NCBI RefSeq assembly: GCF_035582795.1
Contig: NC_134366.1
Location: 151,017,519 to 151,081,518 of the forward strand
Reading direction: 5' to 3'
Length of the DNA: 64,000 nucleotides
DNA from: Mycteria americana
Lineage: Eukaryota > Chordata > Aves > Ciconiiformes > Ciconiidae
The position numbers and the translations under genes are program-made. Below the pieces are notes generated by a model. It had not been told where the DNA came from. It made no database searches and saw nothing but the letters and a program-made list of their open reading frames with translations. This document shows, piece by piece, positions 25,931-39,300 of the stretch. Numbering within the stretch: position 1 is the stretch's first letter; the number at the start of each line of letters is the position of its first letter.

Positions 25931-26229
25931 GAATTTAGTACCAGGTGAGTAGCCAGCTCTTCAGAAATCATGCTTCGCTGACAACATTTTAAGACCTGCT
26001 GTTTTGACTTAGCGCATCAGGAGGAATATCTGCTTCGTAAACAACAGCATGAAACATCTCGCTCAGGATCCCGCCTGGCAATCTCAGCTGTCAGAACCTT
26101 GCCCACAAGAAAAAGTCCCTTGGCACAAATGCTTTGCATGTTGCTGCCCTTTCTGCCCGGGGAAGTGTTTTGAAAGCTCAGAAACTTCAGCGGGCCAGGA
26201 GAGCAGATTCCTACTCAAACCCACCTACC

Positions 26230-26370
26230 AGTGACAGGGTGAAAATAAATGTTATCTTTTCACTAGCGGCATCTGTCAAGTCCTCTGACAAAACAGGAGT
26301 AGCAGTTATCCCAATAAGAAAGGCTGCTCTGCTTATTTATTGCATTTTCAAGAAGCGGAGTGTCGTAGCA
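26230..26370. promoter_or_regulatory. Possible regulatory block with TALE-type motifs
   Basis: TGTCAAG, CTGACAAAAC and GTGACAGG (MEIS/TGIF-like TGTCA/TGACA cores) cluster with AT-rich text. The motif density is suggestive only. Confidence 0.2.
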
Positions 26371-27490
26371 ACAGGGCAGCGTGCAGGCGCCGTTCGGCAC
26401 GACAGGGGAAGAAATCCTGGACGGGGACGGACCTTCTCTGCCTCCCACCCCAGCCTCTCGCGCCTGCTGCCCCACAGCACACAGCTGCCAGGCCGTCAGG
26501 GACCGCCGATGCTGGTATCGGCTTTTGTTCAAGGTGATCTGTGAAAGGCAGGGTGGTTTGGATGTTAGGGTCTTTTTGTCTGTTGCCTGGATTTCTCTTG
26601 AATCACGTATGAAGGAAGTCTGGCGTATTTTTCCCCTTTTTGCTGCTAGGAGGGTAGGTTCAAACCCCCTTTATTTCCTGGGGACTGTGGATGTTAGAGA
26701 TGATGGAAGCACAAGACATCTGACATGACATGACAGAAATCAAGGGGGCAAAGGATTCTTGGAAGAAAAGCCATTTTTTCCGTTTAGACAGCTTGAAATT
26801 GTTTTGTTTAGCTCCTACCTAAATTCCTTGAAAACAATACTTAGCAAGAGGGAGAGATTTCTTGGTAAACATTGTATATTGTCTGCTATTTTTCAAGGAC
26901 TGGGCAGACTCCTAACAGCCTTCTGAGTCCTCCCCGAAAGACACCAATTGCGAGAGGAAGGGTTGCATTTGATTGATAAGAAACTTGTGTGTGTGTGTGC
27001 AAATAAGAAGAGCAGCAAATCCAACTCCCTTATCTCCCTTCCTTCTTGCGTGCCAGATCACCTTTAGCATCAGGCCCAGTCCTGCAGCTGCTGCTTTCAA
27101 GCAGGTCTCGTCGACACCAGCCGTGGCTGCTGACCTGCTCTGCCTACAGAATCAGGCCCCGTCTTTCCAAATCCCTTCCCTTCACCCTTTCATTCCCATA
27201 GCCCAAAGGAAGTGGAAAATGAAAGTCAATTGTCTTCTGCACTTGTTCAAAATAAAACTGAAACAGATGCCAGAAGTCCTCTGAAAGTGAAAGGTAATAA
27301 TTATTTTCTGAAACACTGACATCATCTTTTTTTTGAGAAAACCTCTGCTGCTCATCTTTTCATTACTGAGGGTGCCTGTAGGCACAGAGGACAAGGCTTA
27401 CTTTATCACGGAACTGACTATCTCCCTGGAAATCCCAATGGACACACTGAGAAATGTTAAGATGAAGGATCTTTCAGGATTTGGATAGCT
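26371..27490. other. Intergenic, no gene seen
   Basis: Mixed composition with a (TG)n run near 26985-26998. ORFs up to 115-136 codons at 26134-26728 are not recognisable. Confidence 0.4.
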
Positions 27491-27499
27491 AGTTTTACC

Positions 27500-28880
27500 C
27501 AGATCAGGAATAACTTACTCTCCATAACTAATTCAGAGAATCTTTAAACCAGATTGACTAGCAATGTGTTAATATACATCATAATCTCAAATATTGGCGT
27601 AGCTTGATCACATTGTTCAGAAACAATGTAGTTATAAAACATGCTTATAAAACATAAATATTGGTGTCCATTCTGTGCTGTGCATGCCCATCTCATTTAT
27701 TTACATCCCCAAATATTTAAGATAACTTCATTTTGCAACATGTGGATGATTAATTCGTAATTAGTTCATACATGAAAAGAAACAGAGTAATGCAAAATAC
27801 TGTTATTTTTTTCCCCTGGAAGACTGATATAATTAAAATCAACTTTTGTAGGCGGTCTATGTTTTTTTATATAGAGTAAATAACAGATATATATTTGGAC
27901 ACATATACATTACCCACCCACCCCCAATATATATGATGTTTTGTGACTAAAACAGTTGCATTTGTCATCAATAATAGCAAAACATGGACTCGATCCAATT
28001 GCTTTGCCGTTTTCTGTCACATAAATGCAGTAAAGAAATATTAAAATCATATATAATTGTACTCACCATACTACAGTAGAAAGTTTTCTGTCTAGATTTT
28101 GAACTCTATACTCATCTCCACTAGAAACCACTATTTTATCTTGCTTTACCATGTTCCTTTCTCATCAGAAAATTACTGCTTATATTCTCATAAAACATTC
28201 GGCAGACCAATAATGATAAAAACGTGCACAAAGAATAGATGACAAAAGTTTGTATCAAACAATACATATCAAAGAGAAGAGACTCCACTGCCCTTTTGCT
28301 ACCTCCACCCGTATATTTTAACATTAATCAAATCATTACTACATCATTGCTAGTAGCCACAAATGGCTCATATTAATTCATTTCTTCTCATTCAAAATTA
28401 TTTTTAATTAAATGCTTAACCATCATTATATCATAATAATATGCTAGTAAACATTTTAGAAGTTGATAAAGTAGAACATTTGCACTTTTAGTTCTTGTTA
28501 GGTGGACCCAAACCCAAAAGCACATCAAAAGAGAGGAAAATCTAAAATTTCAATTAATCTTAACCAGAAGTTCAAGCAATGAGAATATCAAAGAGACTTT
28601 GTAATACCTAATATTCCCTGAAAATGTTTAAAATCCACATGTGAATAGAAAATAACTTCTCACTTGACTTCGTTGACCCAGAATTGTCAGTGGAACAAAA
28701 AGTTCAGTAATTCCTAAAGGTAGCAAAGTGTGATTTGCTCTGACTTCAGCTTAAATTATCTATTTATCTATATCTGCCTTTTCTCTCTTTCAGAAAGCAG
28801 AGAGGATTTGTTCGTTCATGGTCTTTAAAAACACTGTCTTATTTTCATTAAGCTAAGCCCACTGCTGATGTAATTCTTGC
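27500..28880. promoter_or_regulatory. Long AT-rich block with homeodomain-type motifs
   Basis: A strongly AT-rich stretch free of obvious transposon text, with repeated TAAT/ATTA cores (GATTAATTCGTAATTAG at about 27749-27765, TTTTTAATTAAATG, ATTAATCAAATCATTAC). It may be one or more enhancers or simply AT-rich spacer. Nothing coding is seen. Confidence 0.25.
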
Positions 28881-29218
28881 ATTACAAAGGTCTTAATTTA
28901 AACCATGACATAAATGCTTTTCATCAGTTGATTTTTTGTTCTTTGTGCCAAATTTCTTGCATTTTTAAAATAAAGAATATGGTGTGTAATAACTGCTGCG
29001 GGACAGGCTGCTTTATTCTTCAATATGAAAGACAAATGGGGTGTGACATGCATACGTTTCAACATGCAGCACTTACTTCTTCAGGACCTTTACTTTTTCC
29101 ACTGTTTTCTCAGTAGACTATTTCACTTCCTTTGAATCGGGCCTAACGATAACACTGGATTTGAAGCACGGTTCTCGGCGTTGAGCACACTGACGGGACC
29201 AAGAGGTGAAAAGTGCTT

Positions 29219-29300
29219 CTAATCTCTCTCCTCTCTCTCTCTCCCCCTCCCCTCCCTCTCCCACTCCCTGCCTGCCTCTCCTTCCTTCCCCCCTCCACTC
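29219..29300. repeat. C/T microsatellite-like tract
   Basis: About 80 bp of almost pure C and T on the + strand, with (CT)n runs grading into CCTT and CCCT motifs. Confidence 0.75.
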
Positions 29301-29539
29301 AAGGACTTGGGGTCTGCAGATGATAATTTACAGAGCGTTTTGGAAGAAGGGTGGGGATGCATTCCTAACACCCCAAATCCTGGTTTGCATTACACATGAG
29401 GGATTTCAAAGCACACCAAGATTTAATCATAATCAGAAAGTAGAGAAATTGTTTCTGCAACATTCTGCAGTGTTGAATCCTTTTTTTTTGTTTTGCTTTG
29501 GTATCACTGTAACTAATATAGCAAAAATATAGTGTCATA

Positions 29540-29900
29540 CTATCATTGCAATGATCGATGAGCTATGCTAACGCATCTGGGAAAACAGCATAACTTGTTT
29601 AGTTTGGGTATTATTTCGAGTTTAGGAGCTTGGTTCATTTTCAGACAGAGTCAAAAGACACCAGCTGTTTCTCTACTTACATGTGAAAGTACAGAAGAAA
29701 TTTTTCTTGATTAACATTACTAGAAACGAATCAAGATTACAATGGGAAGGATGCAAATATTTTATTTAAGCAGAAGTTTCAATGTGATCTAGCTGTAGTA
29801 CGCTAACGCCAGACCACTGTGTCAGTTCATTGATCTCCACGAGACAATATTGTCAGATACAGATTTAGAAAATCTCAGATGAATTTTTAGAAAGAATAAA
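29540..29900. promoter_or_regulatory. Possible conserved non-coding block
   Basis: AT-rich text with retained CpGs (ATGATCGATGAG, CTAACGCATC, TTTCGAG, TACGCTAACGCC, CCACGAGAC). This is unusual in methylated intergenic DNA, and conserved elements often show it. It is the only evidence. Confidence 0.22.
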
Positions 29901-30579
29901 ATCTTGTCATGAACTCTGCATCTACTGCATTTTAGAAGATATTGACTTGATACTTCTATACTTGCCCTGGCTTTATGCTTTGTCCTTAAACAAATGCTCC
30001 TAAAATTGCTGAAGACAGGATACAGTGATAGATTGACCTTTAGTCTGTCAACTTTCTTGTATTATGCAAGACAATAAATGAAATGGAAAAACTATCTTTT
30101 TGTATTCAGATTAAGTATCTGTAATTAATCAACTTGATGTAAAGTAATTTAAATAGATTAATTTTATTTCCTGAATATTGGGCATCTCAATAAAATGGAA
30201 GCTGGGGAAATAAATATTTTTACTATTAAATACTTAAGACTACAGTATGTTGCCTATTTCTAAATTACAGACTATATCCATAAGGTTGGATATTATTTGG
30301 CTTGTTATTTTATCTTTTCTCCCTTATTCACATTACTGTCTGTGCAAAATTGTTTTGTACAGACCTGAGCAGAAGAGGAGAGCAGGGCTATTCTTTAAGG
30401 GTGTGTTCATCTTTACATTTTTTAAACCTATTTTGATAGATTTATATCAAGGCTGAAGTAATTCACTCTGGGACAAAACTTGGCATCAAAACTTTTAAAT
30501 ACAAGCACATTTTTCTTTTGATTTTTTTTTTTAAAGAAAATTTAAAAATCAGTCGGCATGTTCTTAAAGGCAAAGGTTT

Positions 30580-30641
30580 AAGTCCTGATCCATTTGAAGT
30601 CAATGGGAGTTTTGCCATTGACTTCAGTGAAGCCAGGACTT
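30580..30641. repeat. Long imperfect hairpin repeat (interspersed family)
   Basis: Arms of 27 nt (30580-30606 and 30615-30641) pair with a perfect inner 12 bp (TGAAGTCAATGG / CCATTGACTTCA) and an 8-nt loop. The motif AGTCAATGGGAGTTTTGCCATTG is a familiar dispersed element of sauropsid genomes. Its class (MITE-like or part of a LINE/SINE) was not resolved. Confidence 0.65.
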
Positions 30642-30699
30642 CCTTCAAATGATGGAAGACAATTACATTTAGTATTTTCAGATGGAAAATTGGTGCTTG

Positions 30700-33600
30700 T
30701 ATGAATCAAGATTGTCTCTTTTTTGGGGGGGGGGTGCATATTATACAATCCATAGCATGAATTCATCTCTGGATATCTTTTTGTTAAGTGACTATCTTTT
30801 TTTCATTAAGATAAGTAACAGTTCAACATATGTGGTTACTTAAGAAATTCCTCAGGATCTTTAGTGGAGTCTTTTGGGATAAGATGTGAAATCAGCCGTT
30901 GTCATTCATGACAAAGATCCCACATAATTTTTCCAAAGAGTTAGGCATGCCAACGAGCGTGGATAAGCGTGGGTGATTGTATTTTGCCCATGCACTTTCC
31001 ATCTGAATTTTGGATCTGAGGTGGGACTTCTGCCTTTCCTGCTCTCAGCTGCTGTCTGGTGTTGCTTTGCATTTAGTAACTTACACTTCTAGCCAGTCCA
31101 GGAGAGATATGTGAACTTCATTAACTTGCTTAGCTTCACAGAAGGACGAGGTTATTGTTGGCGAAATCCTGCTTGCCTTAATGAAAGGACTAAACCCGAC
31201 GCCTGGAGAAGCTGTTAAAGACTGCTTGCGTGGGGTACCCGCACGATGAGACCTGAGACCCAGCCTCTCCCCCTCCCAGGTAAGGCTTTTCAAAGGAGAT
31301 TTATCCAATGGCAAACCTGCAATTGGTTCTCCCTTTCACCTGGCAGTACAGCCCCAGTTGTGTTCAGCTATTAGTGATACCGAAGCTGCCCGAGGTAGAT
31401 GACACAATTTCTGTACGAGAGACAAGACCAGGCCTAGCCCAAACTCCCTGCCTCAGCCCCTCTGGCCCCGGATGCTCCCTTCCCCGGGGCTTTAACCCCA
31501 CACGTGGGGGCTTCGGGCTGGGCCAGGCTGCTGTAGAAAGGGCAGCTCCTTCCCCATGCCGGCAGGGTGGGACCGTGCCCGGCGCTGACAGTTGGTACCG
31601 GTATTCCTGCAGGTGTTTCAGGATGTTAGAAGCTGGACCAGCTGTATTGTCATAGTCTGGTCCGAGAGGTGAGCCAGCTTTTAAGGCTTTTTTGGGTGTT
31701 TCCTTTGGATGTGAGATTGATGATAATTTTCTGGTGCAATCCTGTTTATTTACAAAGAATAAATAGAGTCTGCTTTCCCAAACCCGAGGAGGGACCAGGA
31801 GCAGCACGCAACGTCTTTGCCCAGAATCCCTGGCCAGCCCTTCCAGAGAGTCTTCTGATGAAAGGGAGCTCTGCTCTCTGCTTTCCTCCCTGGCTCTGCA
31901 GTCAGCACTCGCTCAGCTTCGTGCTGGCTGCTGTCTCTCCTAACACACAGATTTTGTGGACCTTTCTCTCCGTTGCCTGTACACCTCACGTCGTCTGCAC
32001 CGAGGGAGGCAGGGCTCCCAGGCACCACAGGTCCACGGGCTGTGCAACCCGGGGAGACCAGAGCTTCCACGTGTCTCCCTCCTCCATAAAAATGCCGTGA
32101 ACCTGAACAAACCGGGTCAGTGGCACCACGTTATGGCCATGCCCTCCCATCCTGGGCACACGTATGACAGAGCTGCCCTTGGCGTGTGTACCCTGGCAGC
32201 CTGCCTTTCCCAAACGTTCAGCAGAAAGCTGAGTGACAAGTGTCACCTAATTGTCCAAATAAGTAGCTCCTTCTGCTACATACACATGTACCATGGCCTT
32301 TCGAGCTCAAGTGTGTGTCCTACTATTCTCGTGATGAACAGACGATATTGCAAAGGGTTGAAAATGTGAGTGCTGACAGAAAGCACCGAGGCGAGGCTGA
32401 ACAGTAAGTTGGACTTGGCTAAAGTCAGCAATTGCTCTGTGAGCAAACACGGAAACAGAGCTAAGAGAGTGAAACGCTCGGCTTTTATTTCTTCCTCCAC
32501 ATATAATGTTCTCTCTCACCAAACGCTTTCTGCAAATGGAGTCCCTGTATGTCTCGGCCGTTCTCTGTATGTAAATGTACTATTGCAGTGTGTAGCTGCC
32601 TTCACGCATACACTTTCATCATTATATTCCTTTCATCCTTTTTTTGGGAATAACTATGTTACATGTTACTATTATCAATAGTTTGCACTGTTGACATTCT
32701 ATTATATGGCCATAAAATCTAATAATAATTTCATATTTATAATATATAGCTCTACACCCCTGATCTGAATTTATGTATGTATGACCAAACACCATTTTTT
32801 TGCTGTCTAGATGAAGCATTTTCTAAGATTTTAGAAGTCTGTTTTTTTTTTTTTACATCAGCACGCTGTACAAAGCCTAACATAGATCCCACAGAAGCTA
32901 GATGTTGCAGGGACTGCCAGGCAGCCCTATGGCAATAGAACGTTGTCTTGTGCTGCTATCTTTTGTGATACAGCATTAATATTACCTGGTTCTTCATTGG
33001 CATAGTCCTTCCACACCTGCCTTGGCAGAGGGCTATCTTCCCACCTTCTGTCTCCACATTTATGATCTGTTGTGTTATGGCTATGACCAAATACATCTGG
33101 TTGATGTATTTGCAATTTCAGTTAAATATATAAGGTGTTTCACAGTGTGATGAGAACTTGTCATTTCAATTTGTGTAGCTTTTAGTGTTTGCAGAAATAA
33201 CATGCTTCTGCATGGATCTCCTATTTTTTAAATTTTATAGCATTTTTAGTTTGTTGCTCAGAGTAAACACTGGCCTCTGTATATCCATCCTGCTCTCCAT
33301 CTGGTATTCTGAGACTGCAAGCAGTAGTAAAGGTGGGGCTACAGACATCAAAGATACTCATACGTCTTGAAACTAAGCACTGTGCTAAACTCCCTTTAAT
33401 GCTTCTGTGGGAAAGTGTCTCCATATGTCATCCCATGTATTTTCTTTGCTATTTAAAGTATTGCTTAATAGTACACTAAGCTGGTGGAAAACTATTTGCT
33501 TTGTTGGGTTAGTTCTACTCTGGCTTAACGCAGGGCTGGGTAAGCACCCGAGCCGGTGCACAGGAGCGAGTGGGACCAGGAGCAGCTGGGGTGGGAGGAA

Positions 33601-36300
33601 GAGGGGCTGGGGCACCCGGCAGGCAGTGGGGCTTCCATTGCTGGGAAGTGGTTATCAGCCCAGCTGAGGGGAGAAATCCTTGGCTGGCTGGGAGGTGTTG
33701 AGGTGGGGATGTAACTGGACTTGCACTTCATCAATTGCACGAACTCCTGTGGGTAAGTGGGGCCTGTATCTGGGAAGTATTTTCAGACCTCTCCCACCCC
33801 CATCTCCTTAGCTTGAGTCCTACTCCTTTTGGACTGCTCTTCCCAACTTCATGCTTTCTTTCTCTCTTCTCAGCAATTAGAGAATCTTCCTGCAATCCTG
33901 TCCTCTTGTTTCTTGTCTTGGCTCTCTTCTTGTGATTCTCCCATTTCTGTAATCGCTCTTTTAACAAGTCCCCTGGAAACTCCTTCTTATGCTCCCCTAT
34001 TGATTTTCAAAGGGCTCTTTCAGGTTTTGACTTTGATCTCCTTCCCCAGTTTCTCTACACTTCATCTCTGGACCACTTCCTCCAGAAACAGAAATGTAGA
34101 AGTCATTATTGTGCTAACTATTCATAGACCTACTGTGCATCTCCTGCCTTGTCCTCCTGCTTTTCACTTTCATTGCCCGCTTTCAAACAAAAAAAGCCCA
34201 TCCTTTCCCATTTCTTAAATCTGGGCCACCACACAGCCAGGAACATGGAAGTCATGAGACCAGAAGGACGGTCACTCCTTTAGTCTAGTTGTCTCTCTGG
34301 ACTTTTAAGTCAACTTCCTTTAGAACCTTGATTTTTTCAATTTGGGTTTATTGTCCCCCCCTCATTTATAACTACAGATCAAATGTCTTGTAAGACTTTG
34401 TCCTTCTCAGAGCTGCTATTTCTTTTCCACTCCAGCATATCGTGACATCTGTTGTGTCTTTCCAGCTTCTGCAGCTTTGGAGAGGCAGCGTCTGACAGAT
34501 TTCCTCCTGGCCGTTCTTTGACACCATTTGGGCTACTGTGCTTTCTTGGCTGCTGCCCTACTCCTGCAAGACACCCTGAGCAAGAAATCTGGTGAGAGGT
34601 GGGTCCTTCAAAAATAATATGATAAGACTAACAAGACTGTCTTTCAACTCACAGTCTAGTTATCACTAGGTCAACTGTTTTACCCGTGTTATTGCAGTGG
34701 TCAGGAGCCCTACTCTTGCACTAGGACTTCTCTTATACAAAAGAGGGTTACATTAGTGAAAGTCTTTGTGGACAAACTATTCAGTTCAGCCCTAAATCTC
34801 TCCTCTATGATCTCCTCTCTGTCAATCAGAGTGCACAAGGTTGTTCCCATGAACACACTTGGTACAACACTGCCTGTGTGTTGCACAGTTATGCCCTTTA
34901 CATCAGTGGCTGCACTCAACCCCACGTGCACTTTTTTATTACAGCATCCCAGGAGGAAAAGTTAGAAGCCTTCAAATACAATGTTCTTATGGGAATAAAG
35001 GTGATTTTTCAAAGGTGACTTTTAAATAGAAGGTAGAAAATGTCAAGGCTTCTGCTAGTGTTTAACTGTAATATGGCATTGATATGGAGGCTACATTATC
35101 AAATGGTAACGAACTCCATTCCTAAAGGATGTGTGTGGGCAGCAGTTACAGTTATTCGGAGGGCTTTTTCTAAATCTTCCTCTTCATGAACCGCGCATGA
35201 CTCAAGCTTGCTATATAGGAAAACTGTTTTTTCTCTCCCCCCAGTTATATTATTTATAATATAAAAATATATTATAATATATTTTAATATAAAAAGATAT
35301 ATTTTCCAAAGACCTGCACTTCTGGAAAAATACTTTTGGCCATACAGAAACTGAGTGCCCACTACCTGTTATGCAAAGGTATGAGTCTGAAAAAAATCGG
35401 GTCTCACACCTCCTCATAAGGCAGCCTTGTACTGCGATACGGGAATGGTTTTGCATTTGGGAAGGCTGAGGAAGAAGGGATTTGAGCAAGCTTACTCCAT
35501 ACATTCAGGACTAGAAAAATGCTGGTCCATAAATTAAAACTTTTCAGAGAAATCAAATTCTACTCACTTTGTTGGAAGCGCAACTTTCTTTCTAGCCAAA
35601 GGAATGAGCACAGTCCTCTACATTTACTTTTCTGGGTTTGAAAATTCAGATACAAGAGAAAGTATTGCTTTGACTCTTCTATCGAGGGACCCGTTTTCCT
35701 GCACTGATTTGAGCGGGGCTGTACCAGTATAAGTGAGGATAGCACTTGACTTGACCCTGTGTTCGTGCTTATGTTATTGCCCCTATCCACAGAGTGGAAA
35801 CTTACTGGATTTTTTCCATTAGTAGGAGAAATTGATGATAGGAGTCAGGAATGTCTTTGGTTTATTTACAAAGCATGTACTCAGAATCTTGTTTCTCTGA
35901 ATGCAGTAGAAACAAACAACAGGCACTTTTCTTACTCAAAGTTTCCAAGTTTGCTTCTGTAGCGCAGCGTGTTCCTCGTAGAGCCGTGCCGCTCTGGTTT
36001 GGGCCCCTCGCACGACTGCTTCTCTGGCTGCTGTTTCTTATGGACAGTGAGACACCCCCCCCATCTAACCAGACGGCTTTCTAATCTCCGCGTGCCACAG
36101 CGGATTCTGGTCGAGCTCAGCCTACTTCTGATCGCGCTCTGGCACAATTTGGGTGGCATCTTCCGTTGTCTCCAGCCTCCTACTCCTGAAGGGACTAAAT
36201 TGCTCTTTTCGTTTAGCTCAAAGGACAGACACCTGCATTAGCTTTACTGAGGTATGTGACTGTAGATTAAAATAATCCACTGCCATGAAACTTCCATATA
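30700..36300. other. Intergenic, no gene seen
   Basis: GC-richer near 31.2-32.2 kb, where CCCAG|GTAAGG at 31279/31280 is a perfect donor consensus without a recognisable exon. A pyrimidine-rich stretch lies at about 33.8-34.2 kb and a short AT palindromic run at 35244-35306. The 32230-32560 stretch retains CpGs and could be a weak conserved element. No protein-like ORF was recognised. Confidence 0.4.
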
Positions 36301-39300
36301 GATACAACCCACACGAACACATGCACACATATGCATGCACACACACAGCTTCCGAGCCTTTGGTACAGCTGAGTAACTTGTAGTATAACAGAATTACAAA
36401 ATTGTTTCATAGTTGTCCAAACAATTTACAATTCTCAGTTCCTTTATTGTAGGCAAGCTTTCACACTAGTTTTACAACAGCACAACTTATCTCAGATCTG
36501 TGGCGTGAACTTTTGTCAAAGGAAAATAAATAAATGATGGCAAAAAATCTCGACAGTTAAGTATCGTTTCTGAATGCCTGCAACAAGACAATGCTCTCAC
36601 ATTTCAAACAAGTGCTAATTTTTATGGTATTAAGCCAGTCACTCTTTAGTTGTGCTAATCACATTTTGATGGGAAGGTGCAGTGTATAATGTCAGAAAGA
36701 GATTTTTCCTGCCATGAAAAAAATTCCCCAAGCATTTCAAACTAAAAAGGTGGAGACTAAGGACAGGCACAGTTACACTGCGCAGTATTTCTCAGCTCAC
36801 AGTCTTAAAGCTCTTTTCCATCTCGAGGAGTATTTACTTGTAGCAAAGAACGTTAGAATAGTTTTAATTGCAAGTGAAGGTAAAAGCAGTCTCTCATCAG
36901 AACCCACTGTGCAAAAACTGGAGAGCTAAGCAAAGCAAAATATTCTCATGGAGTTGTAGCTTTGCAGTGTTCCCATACTTTCTTCTCAGGACAAACTGCT
37001 TATAACCTGAAGTGCACAAAGGTTCACTTTTTCTCTGATCTCAATTCCCTGATCTCTGTAATTTATGTATTATCACATGGAAAACTGATAAGATTAATTC
37101 AATTTTAGGTACGTATACACTATTCTAAAACAATTTAAAGACTATTAGTAGGGTGTGATAAGCATTACATTTATCACATTTACATCAAATAAGAGAATAG
37201 CTAATAGTTTATGAAATGGATTCTTTGAACCTGATGTTGGGTCAGTAAGAAAGGGGTGTTTTCAGTGATTCTTTTCACATGTTTATTGGATGTACACATT
37301 GCTTGTATTTGTCAATAGTATTGAAAGCTATGACTAGATAGGACAAAATGAACATTTTCAAACATGAACAGACTGCATTAGTAGCAGTGGAATGCATCTA
37401 GTTAACTAAAGACATTGTCCTCAGGCACTAAAGAGATGATAATTACAGTTGCAACTCCACCTTCTGGCTTATTTTGCTCTGAGGAGTCCAAGAGTTTAGA
37501 TTCTTTATTTTGAATAAATGTGGATACTTCCTTCAGGGTCTGAAAAAGGAAAAATTGACAGCTACATTCCAAAGAAAGCTTAGCTGGATGGAAAATGACT
37601 GCTTGCAATACTAATGTGCTCTTTGTTTAGTGGCGCAAATCAGTATCATCTCTTTAAAAGTGTGTAACTAGGATAAATATTGGATATGAGACCAAAGAGT
37701 TCTCTTCATTTCGTGAGTTAAGGATTTCCATATGAATGTAAGCATATATGTGTGAAATCTTTTTTTGAACAACCTTCAACAAATTTGTGGGAAAAATACA
37801 GTGGAAAGCTCTTCTAGCCAGTGGCGTTTGGGCTACTTCAAAGAAACACTGTGGGAACACGAAGATAAATGAATCAGATGGAGATGGAGAGTGAAAAAAC
37901 AGCTACATCCTTGACTAATTTTGTTCTTTGATATCAAAGAGGCTCAAGTTTTCCATAGTTCTCTCCTTATTTGTAAAGCCAGGGTACTGCCACAGGCACT
38001 CTTCTGTACTAAAGATAGTATTTTTATTGTTTAGTATTCCTCTTCACCACACCTATCTGTAGCAATTAATTTTCCATCTACTCTCAATGGCTTCAGAACA
38101 ACATACAAACTCTTACATTCTTGGTCAGAAGGATTTTAAGCATGTAGCTCTCTTTTAAAAAAGGAATCATACACAGATTTGGTTATAAACATCTTTCTGC
38201 AACCTTAGAAATCAAGAGGGACTGAGAGTCAGACATGGGATTTAACAGAAAAAGTTATAACCTTGTGTAAAGACAAGCACCAGCAGTGGATCAGTGATAA
38301 ATGAAGCTGTTCAGGCTCCCTGGCATGTTGATTCTGTGGAGTACATTTTACTGAAACAGTTTCCATGTCATGTTTGGCCTCATGAATGTTCAGTGGTAGA
38401 GGCCAAATCCCGTCCTCAATCCAATCTCTGCAATTCACTTCAACCACGTTGCAGCTTTCATCTGTTTTCTTGCATCAGATTCTTTCACGGGAGTTCAGCT
38501 GTGCCAAGCATCTTGAAGTTGTATTACCAAGAATGTTTCAAGTACAAATCTCTTAGCCTCATCACCGAAGACAAGCGCCTTTGCCCGAGTGCAGAAAGGT
38601 TTGCTTTGCCCTAAATCCAAGGAAAAAACTGGCAGTTTTGCACCACTTTGAGTTGAGATCTTGACCTTTAAAGCTATGGCATAAACATAGGTGTTGAACT
38701 GAAGTAGGGTTTGGACTTTGGGAGAGGAGTCAGTGTCAGTGGGAATCTGTGAAATGTTTCCAGGTGAAGAGAACGTTCTCCAGTGTGTTCCCAGACTGGC
38801 CTGTCTGCAGGGCTTGGGAAAAACAGCATCTTAATTTTCTCCATTACAACCCACATTCTCAGACTGAAATGATAGCTGTGCCTTGGTCTGATCGCTGTTT
38901 CCACCCCCTCTCTCCCCAGGGTGTCAACCCTTTCTCCCTTCCATCTGAGCAGAAATGAATGGGAGAGCAGGGAAGCTTTTGTTAGTCTCGGGCTGGCTGG
39001 GGCATTAATGGGCCAACAAAGTGTCAAGACCTCCCCAGAGGAGAAAGGACTAATGGAAAAAAACCTGTGCAAAAAAGGCAAAAAAGGGCAGGAGTGTGAG
39101 GGTTGAGGGTTCACAAGTAGCTCATGAAGGTATCAGGGGACCACACTGAGCAGAGGACCCCCAAAAATGCCCACCAGGCTGCAAGTATCTGGGTCACCAC
39201 TCAGTCCTTCACATTTCCTTAGCTAGCATGCTGCGCCTTGACAAAAAGCCTCTCCTGCCACCATTCCCTACGCTCCTCTACCTCACCGTGCCAGTCAGCA

